Shown here in pieces: positions 16,819 to 24,468 of a DNA stretch of 64,000 nucleotides. Source of the DNA: Falsiroseomonas tokyonensis (GTDB lineage Bacteria > Pseudomonadota > Alphaproteobacteria > Acetobacterales > Acetobacteraceae); the NCBI RefSeq assembly GCF_019024325.1, contig NZ_JAFNJS010000004.1, positions 496,001-560,000 of the forward strand, in the 5' to 3' direction. The notes under the pieces are model-generated. The model saw only the letters and a list, made by a program, of their open reading frames with translations. It was not told the DNA's origin and made no database searches. The number at the start of each line of letters is the position of its first letter. Positions within the stretch are counted from its first letter, which is position 1. A program made the position numbers and the translations under genes.

Positions 16819-17786
16819 CATTGCTTTCGGTCGAAGACCTGCACACCCACTTCATCTCGCGCGACCTGGACAACCAGATCCGCGTCGCGCGCGCGCTGAA
16901 CGGCGTGTCCTTCACGCTGGAGGCCGGCCGTATCCTGGGCCTGGTGGGGGAGACCGGCGCGGGCAAGTCGCTGACCGCCACATCGCTCATGGGGCTGCTG
17001 CGCCCGCCGGCGCGCGTCGTGGGCGGGCGTGCGCTGTTCGAGGGCCAGGACCTGCTGGCGATGCCCGAGGCACAGGTGAACGCCCTGCGCGGCCGCGACA
17101 TCTCCCTGGTGGTGCAGAGCCCGAAATCCTCGCTGGACCCGCTGACCCGCATCGGCGACCAACTCATCCGCATCCATCGCGCGCATCGCAAGGTGAGCGA
17201 GGCCGCGGCGCGGGACCGCGCGGTGGAGATGCTGGCCTCGCTCGGCATCCCGGACCCGGCGCGCCGCATGGCCGCGTGGCCGTATGAGCTCTCGGGCGGC
17301 ATGGCGCAGCGCGTGCTGATCGCGCTCGCTTTGATGAACGCACCGCGCCTGCTGATCGCGGACGAGCCGACCACGGGCCTTGATGTGACGGTGCAGGCGC
17401 AGATCCTGGACCTGCTGCGCGACCTGGTGCGGCGGACGGGGATCGGCGCGATGATCATCACCCACGACCTCGGCGTGGTCGCGCATTACTGCGACGAGAT
17501 GGCGGTGATGTATGCCGGCGCCATCGTGGAGAGCGGCCCCGTGCGCGAGGTCTTTGGTCAGCCTTCCCATCCCTACACGGCGAACCTGATTGGCGCGACC
17601 CCGGAACGCCTGCGCCTCGGCGGGCCGCGCACGGTGGGTGGCCCGCCACCGAACCTGTTCCGCCTGCCGGAGGGCTGCGCCTATCGCGACCGCTGCCCGC
17701 AGGCCGGGCCGGACTGCGCGCAGACGCCGCCGGATGTCGCGCTCGGCGCCGGCCATATCGCGCGCTGCCATCGGGTGGCCGCATGA
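16815..17786 (+). CDS. Peptide-type ABC transporter ATPase (DppD-like)
   Basis: A 323-residue ATPase from a GTG start that overlaps the upstream TGA (GTGA). Walker A is GETGAGKSLT, the Q-loop is VVQSPKSSLDPLTRIG, the signature is LSGGMAQR, Walker B is RLLIADEPTTGLDV and the switch His is in ITHDLG. The C-terminal oligopeptide-transporter domain (CAYRDRCPQAGPDC) has the Cys set that in this family can hold an FeS cluster. It powers import together with the DppF-like ATPase. Confidence 0.93.
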   Translation: MTLLSVEDLHTHFISRDLDNQIRVARALNGVSFTLEAGRILGLVGETGAGKSLTATSLMGLLRPPARVVGGRALFEGQDLLAMPEAQVNALRGRDISLVVQSPKSSLDPLTRIGDQLIRIHRAHRKVSEAAARDRAVEMLASLGIPDPARRMAAWPYELSGGMAQRVLIALALMNAPRLLIADEPTTGLDVTVQAQILDLLRDLVRRTGIGAMIITHDLGVVAHYCDEMAVMYAGAIVESGPVREVFGQPSHPYTANLIGATPERLRLGGPRTVGGPPPNLFRLPEGCAYRDRCPQAGPDCAQTPPDVALGAGHIARCHRVAA

Positions 17787-18772
17787 CGCCCATTCTCCAG
17801 GTCGAGAACCTGCAAAAGCATTTCCCGGCGCAGGGCGGCCGCACCGTGCATGCGGTGAATGGCGTCTCCTTCAGCATCAATCCCGGCGAGACGCTGGGCG
17901 TGGTCGGCGAAAGCGGCTCCGGAAAATCCACCATCGGCCGCGCCGTCATCCGCCTGTTGAAGCCGACCGCCGGCCGCATCCGCTTCCAGGGCCGCGACAT
18001 CACCACCCTGCCCGAATCTGCCTGCCGCCCGCTGCGCGCCGAGATGCAGATGGTGTTCCAGGACCCCTGGAGCGCGCTGAACCCGCGCATTCGCATCGGC
18101 GAGCTGATCGCGGAGCCGCTGCTGCTGCACACAAAACTCTCGCGCAGCGAACGCCGCGACCGCGCGGAGCAACTGGCCCGCCGCGTGCGCCTGACCACGG
18201 AGCTGCTGACGCGCTACCCCTCCGAGCTCTCGGGCGGCCAGCTGCAGCGCGTCTGCATCGCCCGCGCCATCGCCACGCAGCCAAAACTGATCGTGCTGGA
18301 CGAACCGACCAGCTCGCTCGACCTCTCGGTGCGCGCCGGCATCCTGGAATTGCTGGCGGAGCTGAAGGCGGAAACGGGCGTGGCGATGATGTTCATCAGC
18401 CACGACCTCGGCACGGTGAAGCTGATCAGCGACCGCATCATGGTGCTCTATCTCGGCGGCGTCGTGGAATATGCGCCGGCGGCCAAGGTCTTCGCCGATC
18501 CCGCGCATCCCTATTCCCAGGCGCTGATCTCCGCGCATCTGCCGGCGGACCCCGAGGCGGTGCTGCGGCGGCATGTGCTGGAAGGCGAGATCCCCTCCCC
18601 CATCGCCCTGCCGCCCGGCTGCCACTTTGCCAGCCGCTGCCCCGTGGCCGTGCCGGACTGCCGCGCCACGGCGCCGGAACTGCGCGCTGTCCACGGCGAC
18701 ACGGCGCACCAGGCCGCCTGCCTGCGCATCGCCGAAGGCGCCAATCGCATCCCGGAGGTCGCCGATGGATGA
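17783..18772 (+). CDS. Peptide-type ABC transporter ATPase (DppF-like)
   Basis: A 329-residue ATPase with Walker A GESGSGKST, Q-loop MVFQDPWSALNPRIRIG, signature LSGGQLQR, Walker B LIVLDEPTSSLD and switch His in ISHDLG. The C-terminal extension carries the Cys-rich CHFASRCPVAVPDC typical of DppF/OppF. It overlaps the DppD-like gene by 4 bases and the following aldolase gene by 8, completing a standard receptor-permease-permease-ATPase-ATPase importer. Confidence 0.93.
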   Translation: MTPILQVENLQKHFPAQGGRTVHAVNGVSFSINPGETLGVVGESGSGKSTIGRAVIRLLKPTAGRIRFQGRDITTLPESACRPLRAEMQMVFQDPWSALNPRIRIGELIAEPLLLHTKLSRSERRDRAEQLARRVRLTTELLTRYPSELSGGQLQRVCIARAIATQPKLIVLDEPTSSLDLSVRAGILELLAELKAETGVAMMFISHDLGTVKLISDRIMVLYLGGVVEYAPAAKVFADPAHPYSQALISAHLPADPEAVLRRHVLEGEIPSPIALPPGCHFASRCPVAVPDCRATAPELRAVHGDTAHQAACLRIAEGANRIPEVADG

Positions 18773-19490
18773 GCTGAAGCAGGAGGTTCTCGCCGCCTTC
18801 CACATCCTCGACAGCCAAGGGCAGAATGCCGGCATCGCCGGCCACCTCACCGCCCGCGTGCCTGGCGGCGACAGCTTCTGGTGCCACGGCTATGGCCAGG
18901 GATTCGAGGAAGTGCGCGCGGCCGACCTTCACCAGGCCGACATGGCGCTACGCGTGCTCTCGGGCCCCGGCCGCATCAACCCCTCGCTGGTCATCCACAC
19001 CGGCCTCTATGCCGCGCGGCCCGATATCGGCTGCGTCATCCACACCCACAGCCCGAGCGCGGTGATGCTGACCGCCACGGGCAGCGATCTGCTGCCCCTG
19101 TTCCAATCCGCCCTGATGTTCGCGGGCGATTGCGCGACGCACACCGAATACGAGGGCATCATCGACACGGAGGAGACCGGCCGCCAGCTCGCCGCCGCCC
19201 TCGGCCCGCGCCGCGCCCTGCTGCTGGCCAATCACGGCACGCTGGTGGTCGGCCGCAATGTGCGAGAGGCGGTGCACTGCGCCATCATGCTGGACGAGGC
19301 CTGCCGCATCCAGCTCGGCGCCATGGCCGCCGCCTGTGGCCGCCCGCTGCGCCGGGTGGAGGGGGCGACGGCGGCGGAGGCGAAGCGCTTCCTGCTATCC
19401 GACAAGGTGCTGGCACTGCGCTGGAACCACTATCTGCACCGCGTCCTGGCCGCCCGCCCCTGGCTGGCGGAGGAGCTGGCGAAGCTGTAG
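18765..19490 (+). CDS. Class II aldolase/adducin family protein
   Basis: A 241-residue class II aldolase-fold protein. The metal-binding HTHS motif (CVIHTHSPSAV) lies near residue 92, preceded by LVIHTGLYAARPDI, and a third ligand is likely the His in LLANHGTLVVG. Relatives include sugar-phosphate aldolases and epimerases as well as decarboxylases; the expected N-terminal substrate-Asn/Gly pattern is seen as GIAGHLTARV. Its 8-base overlap with the ABC ATPase gene makes it part of the import operon, so it probably acts on the imported compound or a breakdown product. The exact reaction cannot be told. Confidence 0.85.
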   Translation: MDELKQEVLAAFHILDSQGQNAGIAGHLTARVPGGDSFWCHGYGQGFEEVRAADLHQADMALRVLSGPGRINPSLVIHTGLYAARPDIGCVIHTHSPSAVMLTATGSDLLPLFQSALMFAGDCATHTEYEGIIDTEETGRQLAAALGPRRALLLANHGTLVVGRNVREAVHCAIMLDEACRIQLGAMAAACGRPLRRVEGATAAEAKRFLLSDKVLALRWNHYLHRVLAARPWLAEELAKL

Positions 19491-19509
19491 CGGCCCCGAC
19501 ATCAAAGCT

Positions 19510-19543
19510 TCACATGACGGCACCGCCCCGCCGCGTCATGTGA
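19510..19543. promoter_or_regulatory. 10-base perfect inverted repeat upstream of orphan ATPase
   Basis: TCACATGACG at 19510-19519 is repeated as its exact reverse complement at 19534-19543 after a 14-base spacer. It fills most of the 61-base gap between the aldolase stop and the start of the degenerate ATPase. There is no T-run, so a protein-binding site is as likely as a terminator hairpin. Confidence 0.4.
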
Positions 19544-19551
19544 CGCGCGAC

Positions 19552-20658
19552 ATGCCCGCATCGCCGCCCGCCACGCGCAGCACGGCGCCCCTCATCTCGC
19601 CGGAAACCCCGCTTCCGGCGCAGCTTCTGCTGGACCAGGTGACGAAGGACAGCGGCGGGCGAAGGCTGCTGGAGCGCGTCAGCCTGCGCCTCGCGCCCGG
19701 CGAGGTGCTTGGCCTGCTCGGCCCCTCCGGCAGCGGCAAGTCCACGCTGCTGCGCGCCATCGCCGGCCTCGATCCACCGAGCAGCGGCCGCATCCTGCTG
19801 CAGGGGCGGGAGATCACGGCGCCCGATCCGCAGATTTCGGTGATGCTCGACGCCGCCGCCGCCAGCCGCCTGACCACGGCCGAAGTCCTCGGCCAGGTGC
19901 TGCGCGGCCGGCTCTGGCCGCGGCCGCGGCGGGCGCAGCGCGTGGCGGAGTTGCTGCAGCTTTTCGCGCTGACGTCGCAGGCCACGCTGCCCGTGGCGCG
20001 CCTGTCCGGCGGGGAGCGCCAGCGCCTGACCCTCGCCCGCGCCGTGGCGCCGGAGCCGGAGCTGCTGCTGCTGGACGAACCGCTTTCGGCCCAAAGCCCC
20101 GCGCTGCGGGCGGCGCTGCGGCAGGAACTGCGGGCGATGCAGCGTCGCCTCGGCAGCACGATGGTGCTGGCGACCCAGGACCAGGCAGAGGCGCTGCTGC
20201 TGGCCGATCGTATCCTGGTGCTGGACCAGGGGCGCGTCGCGCAGCTCGGCACGCCGGAGGCGATTTATCGCCATCCCGCCACCGCCTTCGTCGCCGGATT
20301 CATCGGCCATGGCAGCCTTTTCGCCGCGACGGTGGATGCGCCGCCCGGCACGCTGCGCGCCGGCGGCCTGGCGCTGCCGAGCCTGGCGGCGCGCGGCCTA
20401 ATCTACGGCACGCCGGTGCAGGCTTTCATGCGGCCGGAGGATATCGTGCTCGGCCCCGCCGCGTCGGCGATGGAAGGGCATTTCGCCGCGCGCGTGCTGC
20501 AGCAGGAATTCCGCGGCCCGGTGCAGCGCCTGACGCTGCAGGCCGGCCATCTCCGCCTGCTGGCCGATGCGCATGTCGATGCCGCGCCGGCGATGGAGGA
20601 AGTGCTGCTGGCCGCCATCCCGGCAGACCGGCTGCTGGTCTTCCCCCTGCCGGAGTGA
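19552..20658 (+). CDS. Degenerate orphan ABC ATPase (PotA-like)
   Basis: A 368-residue protein of the spermidine/iron/molybdate importer ATPase type with a C-terminal TOBE-like region. Walker A (GPSGSGKST, K63), signature LSGGERQR (151-158) and Walker B LLLLDE (171-176) are intact. The Q-loop position reads SVMLDAA instead of xVFQDYA, so the Gln is Leu99, and the switch His is Gln209 (ATQDQAEAL instead of THDQEEAL). The D-loop is also altered (SAQSPALR). No receptor or permease gene is adjacent. It may bind ATP without normal turnover, or be a decaying copy. The ATG at 19552 was chosen; a GTG four codons earlier lies inside an inverted repeat. Confidence 0.8.
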   Translation: MPASPPATRSTAPLISPETPLPAQLLLDQVTKDSGGRRLLERVSLRLAPGEVLGLLGPSGSGKSTLLRAIAGLDPPSSGRILLQGREITAPDPQISVMLDAAAASRLTTAEVLGQVLRGRLWPRPRRAQRVAELLQLFALTSQATLPVARLSGGERQRLTLARAVAPEPELLLLDEPLSAQSPALRAALRQELRAMQRRLGSTMVLATQDQAEALLLADRILVLDQGRVAQLGTPEAIYRHPATAFVAGFIGHGSLFAATVDAPPGTLRAGGLALPSLAARGLIYGTPVQAFMRPEDIVLGPAASAMEGHFAARVLQQEFRGPVQRLTLQAGHLRLLADAHVDAAPAMEEVLLAAIPADRLLVFPLPE

Positions 20659-20662
20659 CGCC

Positions 20663-21667
20663 TCAGCGCGGCACGCGGCCTTCCAGCGGATATTGCGGAT
20701 CGTTGTAGCCGGGTGTGGAGGGATGGCCGGCCGCGACCAGCCCATCCACCAGCGCCTCATCCTCCGCCGTGAAGGCGTAGTCCAGCGCGCCCATATAGTC
20801 GGCCCAATGCGCCTCCGTCCGCGGGCCGACCACGGCGCCGGTGACCAGGCGATTGTGCAGCACCCAGGCCAGCGCGAATTGTCCCGCCGAGATGCCGCGC
20901 TCCGCCGCGCGCGCGGCCAGTTCGGCGGCGATGCGCAGGCTTTCCGGGCGCCACTCCGTCTCCATCATGCGCTTGTCCTGCCGCGCGGCGCGCGTGCCTT
21001 CGGGCGGCGGCGCATCCGGCTTGTACTTGCCGGTCAGCACGCCGCGCGCCAGCGGGGAATAGGGGAAGACACCGAGGCCGAGATGCGCGCAGGCGGGGAT
21101 GTGCTCCACCTCCACCATCCGGTTCAGCGCATTGTAGAGCGGCTGGCTGACCACCGGCCGGTCGATGCCCGCCAGGTCGCAGAGCCGGCAGATTTCCGCC
21201 ACGCGCCAGGCGCGGTGGTTCGAGACGCCGAAGTGCCGGATTTTTCCGGCCCGCACCAGGTCGGCCATTGCGTTCACGGCCTCCGCCAGCGGCGTCGCGT
21301 GATCCTCCTTGTGCCAGTAGAGGATATCGATGCAGTCGGTGCCGAGCCGCTTCAGCGAGGCCTCGACCGCCAGCATGATGTGCAGTCGCGACAGGCCGCC
21401 GCCATTCGGGCCGGGCGTCACCGGATTGGCCAGCTTCGTGGCCAGCACCCACCAGGCGCGATCGGCGGCGATGGCGCGGCCCACCACCTCCTCCGACGCG
21501 CCGGCATTGTAGCCATTCGCCGTGTCGATGAAGTTGATGCCCTGGCTGCGCGCCGTGTCGATGATGCGGCGGCTGGTCGGCTCATCCGTCGCGCCGCCGA
21601 ACATCATGGCGCCGAGGCAGAGCGGTGAAACGCGCAGGCCGCTGCGGCCCAGGTTGCGATACTTCAT
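20663..21667 (-). CDS. Aldo/keto reductase
   Basis: A 334-residue NADPH-dependent aldo/keto reductase. The family tetrad is visible: Asp in FIDTANGYN with Tyr four residues on, Lys in VLATKLANP and His in ILYWHKED. The N-terminal MKYRNLGRSGLRVSPLCLGAM is typical of the AKR11-14 (YajO/YghZ-like) group. It sits convergent to the degenerate ATPase with 4 bases between stops and starts 13 bases after the stop of the upstream flavin monooxygenase gene, so it probably belongs to that operon. The carbonyl substrate is unknown. Confidence 0.92.
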   Translation of the reverse strand: MKYRNLGRSGLRVSPLCLGAMMFGGATDEPTSRRIIDTARSQGINFIDTANGYNAGASEEVVGRAIAADRAWWVLATKLANPVTPGPNGGGLSRLHIMLAVEASLKRLGTDCIDILYWHKEDHATPLAEAVNAMADLVRAGKIRHFGVSNHRAWRVAEICRLCDLAGIDRPVVSQPLYNALNRMVEVEHIPACAHLGLGVFPYSPLARGVLTGKYKPDAPPPEGTRAARQDKRMMETEWRPESLRIAAELAARAAERGISAGQFALAWVLHNRLVTGAVVGPRTEAHWADYMGALDYAFTAEDEALVDGLVAAGHPSTPGYNDPQYPLEGRVPR

Positions 21668-21679
21668 CTGGCGTTGTCC

Positions 21680-22981
21680 TCACCCGGGATTATGCAAATT
21701 CTCCCGTAGTGTAGACCCGGCATAGGCGGTGCGGAACAGGCCGCGGCGCTGCAACTCCGGCACCACCATGGTGCCGAATTCCTCGAAGCTCGTGGGCCAG
21801 GTGGTCGGCGGCAGGATGAAGCCGTCGCAGGCGCCGGAGCGGAACCAGTCCTCCATGATATCGGCGATCATCGCCGGCGTGCCGGCCGTCAGGTCGCGCG
21901 GGCGGCGCACCGCTTCCGCAAAGCTGATGCCCTTGGCCTTGGCCACCTGCATCATGCGGTCGCGATGGCCCTGCACACCCTGGTTGCCGCCCTGGCCCTC
22001 GATCGCCTCCGGCGTCTCCAGCAGGCTGAGATCGGCGGCGACGGCCCAGGAGCTGGCGGCCAGCACCAGCTCCGGATCGGCGAGGGAGGCATAGAGCTCC
22101 GCCTTTTCCTTCGCAATCGCCTCCGTCTCCCCGATCACCAGTTGCAGCGTGGGCAGCACGGCGCATTCATCGGGGTTGCGACCGATGGCTTCCATGCGCG
22201 CGCGGATGTCGCTGCGATAGGCGATGGCCGCCTGCTTCGTGGCGGGCGAGCAGAAGATCATCTCCGCCCAGCGCGCCGCGAAGCGACGCCCGCGCTCCGA
22301 CGATCCCGCCTGCATGATGACCGGCCGCCCCTGCGGGCTGCGCGGGATGGAAAGCGGGCCGCGTGAGGAGACGTGCTGGCCGACGTAGTTGGCGTAACGG
22401 ATCTTCGTCGCATCGGCGAAGACGCCGCTGGCCTTGTCCAGCACCAGCGCATCCGCATCCCAGCCATCCCAGAGCGCGCAGCAGGCCTCCAGGATCTCAT
22501 CCGCACGGTCGTAGCGCGTTTCCTTCGGCGGCAGGGATTCGGGGCCGCAATTCTGCGCCTCGAACTCCCGCGCCGTGGTCACCACGTTCCAGGCGACGCG
22601 GCCCTTGCTGAGCAGGTCGAGCGAGCCCAGCGCGCGGGCCAGGTTGTAGGGATTGTGGAAGGTGGTGGACAGTGTGGCGCCGAGGCCGAGATGCTTGGTG
22701 ACCCGCGCCATCAACGGCAGCACCACCATCGGGTCCAGCATGCTGGTCTGCCCGCCGCGCCCGGCGTAATCGGCGAAGTGGTTCTTGTAGTTGTCGGGCA
22801 GGCCGAGCCCATCGGCGAAGAAGCAGGCGTCGAAGCAGGCGGCTTCCAGCACGCGGGCGATGTGCTCGTAGCGCGAGGGTTCGAACAGGTCGTGCAGCGT
22901 CGCGGTGGGGTGGCGCCAGCTGCCGGGATAGCTGGCACTTGGCCCGGTCTTCATATAGGCGACCAGGTGCATCTTCTTCAT
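21680..22981 (-). CDS. LLM-class flavin-dependent monooxygenase (NtaA/DszA type)
   Basis: A 433-residue luciferase-like monooxygenase of the NtaA/SnaA/DszA group, which uses FMNH2 from a separate reductase to oxidise nitrogen or sulfur compounds (nitrilotriacetate, sulfones, EDTA). Typical segments are SWRHP, LGLGATLSTTFHNPYNLARALGSLDLLSKGR-like core, WNVVTT and the QAGSS region. The ATG at 22981 gives the normal start MKKMHLVAY; another ATG six codons earlier overlaps the upstream gene. It follows an amidohydrolase gene by overlap, so the pair may release and then hydrolyse an amine. Confidence 0.88.
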   Translation of the reverse strand: MKKMHLVAYMKTGPSASYPGSWRHPTATLHDLFEPSRYEHIARVLEAACFDACFFADGLGLPDNYKNHFADYAGRGGQTSMLDPMVVLPLMARVTKHLGLGATLSTTFHNPYNLARALGSLDLLSKGRVAWNVVTTAREFEAQNCGPESLPPKETRYDRADEILEACCALWDGWDADALVLDKASGVFADATKIRYANYVGQHVSSRGPLSIPRSPQGRPVIMQAGSSERGRRFAARWAEMIFCSPATKQAAIAYRSDIRARMEAIGRNPDECAVLPTLQLVIGETEAIAKEKAELYASLADPELVLAASSWAVAADLSLLETPEAIEGQGGNQGVQGHRDRMMQVAKAKGISFAEAVRRPRDLTAGTPAMIADIMEDWFRSGACDGFILPPTTWPTSFEEFGTMVVPELQRRGLFRTAYAGSTLRENLHNPG

Positions 22982-22991
22982 AGGCGCGGCC

Positions 22992-24374
22992 TCACACATC
23001 CATCCAGTTCAGCTTGCGCGGCGGCGGCAGGTCCGGGTTGTTTGCCAGCATCCGCGCCCAGACCGCCTTGGTCACCGCCTGCGCTTCCTCCAGCAGGGCC
23101 ATCTCATCCGTCACCAGCACCTTGCCGTCCCGCAGCACGAATTCACCATCCACCATCACCGATTCCACCGTGCCGGGGTGGCCGTAATGCACGATATTGC
23201 CGATCAGGTTCGTCACCGGCCGCAGCGCCGGCGTGTTCAGGTTGAGGAAGGTGAGGTCGGCCTTCTTGCCGATCTCCAGGCTGCCGATGTCGTCCTGCCG
23301 CCCGATGCTGCGTGCGCCGTTGCGGTTGCAACTGTCGAAGATGTCTTCCGGCTGCGGATCGGTGCCCTGCTGGTTCTCGGCGCCGCGATGCACGATCAGG
23401 CCGATCTTCATGGCGTGGAACATGTCCTCCGTCATGTTGTCGGTGCCGAAGCAGATGTTGATCCCGGCGCGGCGGATGGATTTCGCCAGCACCGGATGCG
23501 GGCCGCGGCGGGACCCATTGGCCGGGCAATGCACCATCTGCATGCCGCGCTCACTCAGCAGCGCGATGTCGTGCTCGGTCAGATAGGTCCAATGCGCGCC
23601 GACCACATCGGGTTCCGCCCAGCCGTGGCGGGCGATGTATTCGGCGGGCGTGCAGCCGTACTTCTCTCGGATCACGCGGATCTCTTCCACCGACTGCGCC
23701 AGGTGGATGGTGCGCGGCATGCCGTGCTGGCGCGCTAGGTCGGTCAGCTTCTCCAGATAGTCCGGCGTGCAGTTGTCCGTCGCATGCGCCGCGATCTGGA
23801 TCTGCAGCCGTCCCTCATACGTGTTGTGGAAGCGTTCGATGCCGGCGCGCGTGCGCTCGAGAAACCCCTCGCCGAAGGCCGGGTCCTGCGACCAGTCGCC
23901 GTGGCGGATCTTCAGCGTGTTGACGTCCGCGCAGTTCTCGCTGAGCACCAGCCGCACGCGCAGCGAGGCCATGGCATCGGCGTAGTCCGGCACATGCCGG
24001 AAGGGGTCGACGAAGGTGGTTGTGCCGGAGCGGATGCCCTCGACGATGCCGAGCATGCCCATCACCGCGCGCTCATGCGGCGTCATGGTGTAGGAGACGG
24101 GCGACATATAGCCGTAGACGGCATTGCCCGACCAATCCTCCACCGTCGCGCGCAGCACGGTCAGGATCGTATGCGTATGCGCATTGACGAAGCCTGGAAG
24201 CACCGCCTTGCCGCGCCCCGCCATGCGCGGCAGGTCCGGATGCGCGGCCTCGACCTGCGCCGTCGGTCCGATATCGGCAATGCGGTCACCGCGGATGGCG
24301 ATCGCGCCGCGGTCGAGAATGGTGCGGTCTGCATCCTGGGTGACGATGACTGCATCGGTGACGAGCAAATCCAT
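22992..24374 (-). CDS. Deaminase-type amidohydrolase (ATZ/TRZ-like)
   Basis: A 460-residue amidohydrolase of the cytosine deaminase/atrazine chlorohydrolase group. It shows the metal motif HTHT in PGFVNAHTHT near residue 65, a third ligand in AHATDN (about 200), TIHLAQSVEE and the catalytic Asp in CFGTDNM. The ATG at 24374 has a good GGGGGAAAG ribosome site; longer forms are unlikely. Members deaminate or dechlorinate aromatic N-heterocycles such as guanine, 8-oxoguanine or triazines. It is divergent from an orphan ABC receptor and heads a three-gene operon with a flavin monooxygenase and an aldo/keto reductase. Confidence 0.9.
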   Translation of the reverse strand: MDLLVTDAVIVTQDADRTILDRGAIAIRGDRIADIGPTAQVEAAHPDLPRMAGRGKAVLPGFVNAHTHTILTVLRATVEDWSGNAVYGYMSPVSYTMTPHERAVMGMLGIVEGIRSGTTTFVDPFRHVPDYADAMASLRVRLVLSENCADVNTLKIRHGDWSQDPAFGEGFLERTRAGIERFHNTYEGRLQIQIAAHATDNCTPDYLEKLTDLARQHGMPRTIHLAQSVEEIRVIREKYGCTPAEYIARHGWAEPDVVGAHWTYLTEHDIALLSERGMQMVHCPANGSRRGPHPVLAKSIRRAGINICFGTDNMTEDMFHAMKIGLIVHRGAENQQGTDPQPEDIFDSCNRNGARSIGRQDDIGSLEIGKKADLTFLNLNTPALRPVTNLIGNIVHYGHPGTVESVMVDGEFVLRDGKVLVTDEMALLEEAQAVTKAVWARMLANNPDLPPPRKLNWMDV

Positions 24375-24417
24375 CGAAGACTTTCCCCCGGGCCGGTGAC
24401 AAGGCGGTTGCGGCCGC

Positions 24418-24431
24418 ATTGTACGGACAAT
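24418..24431. promoter_or_regulatory. Inverted repeat in divergent gap
   Basis: ATTGT-ACGG-ACAAT is a perfect 5-base inverted repeat in the 94-base gap between the divergent amidohydrolase (start 24374) and ABC receptor (start 24469). Position fits a shared operator, but the site is short and could occur by chance. Confidence 0.3.
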
Positions 24432-24468
24432 ACCATGCAGCCCGACGAGCATGTCCGGGGAGAGAACC

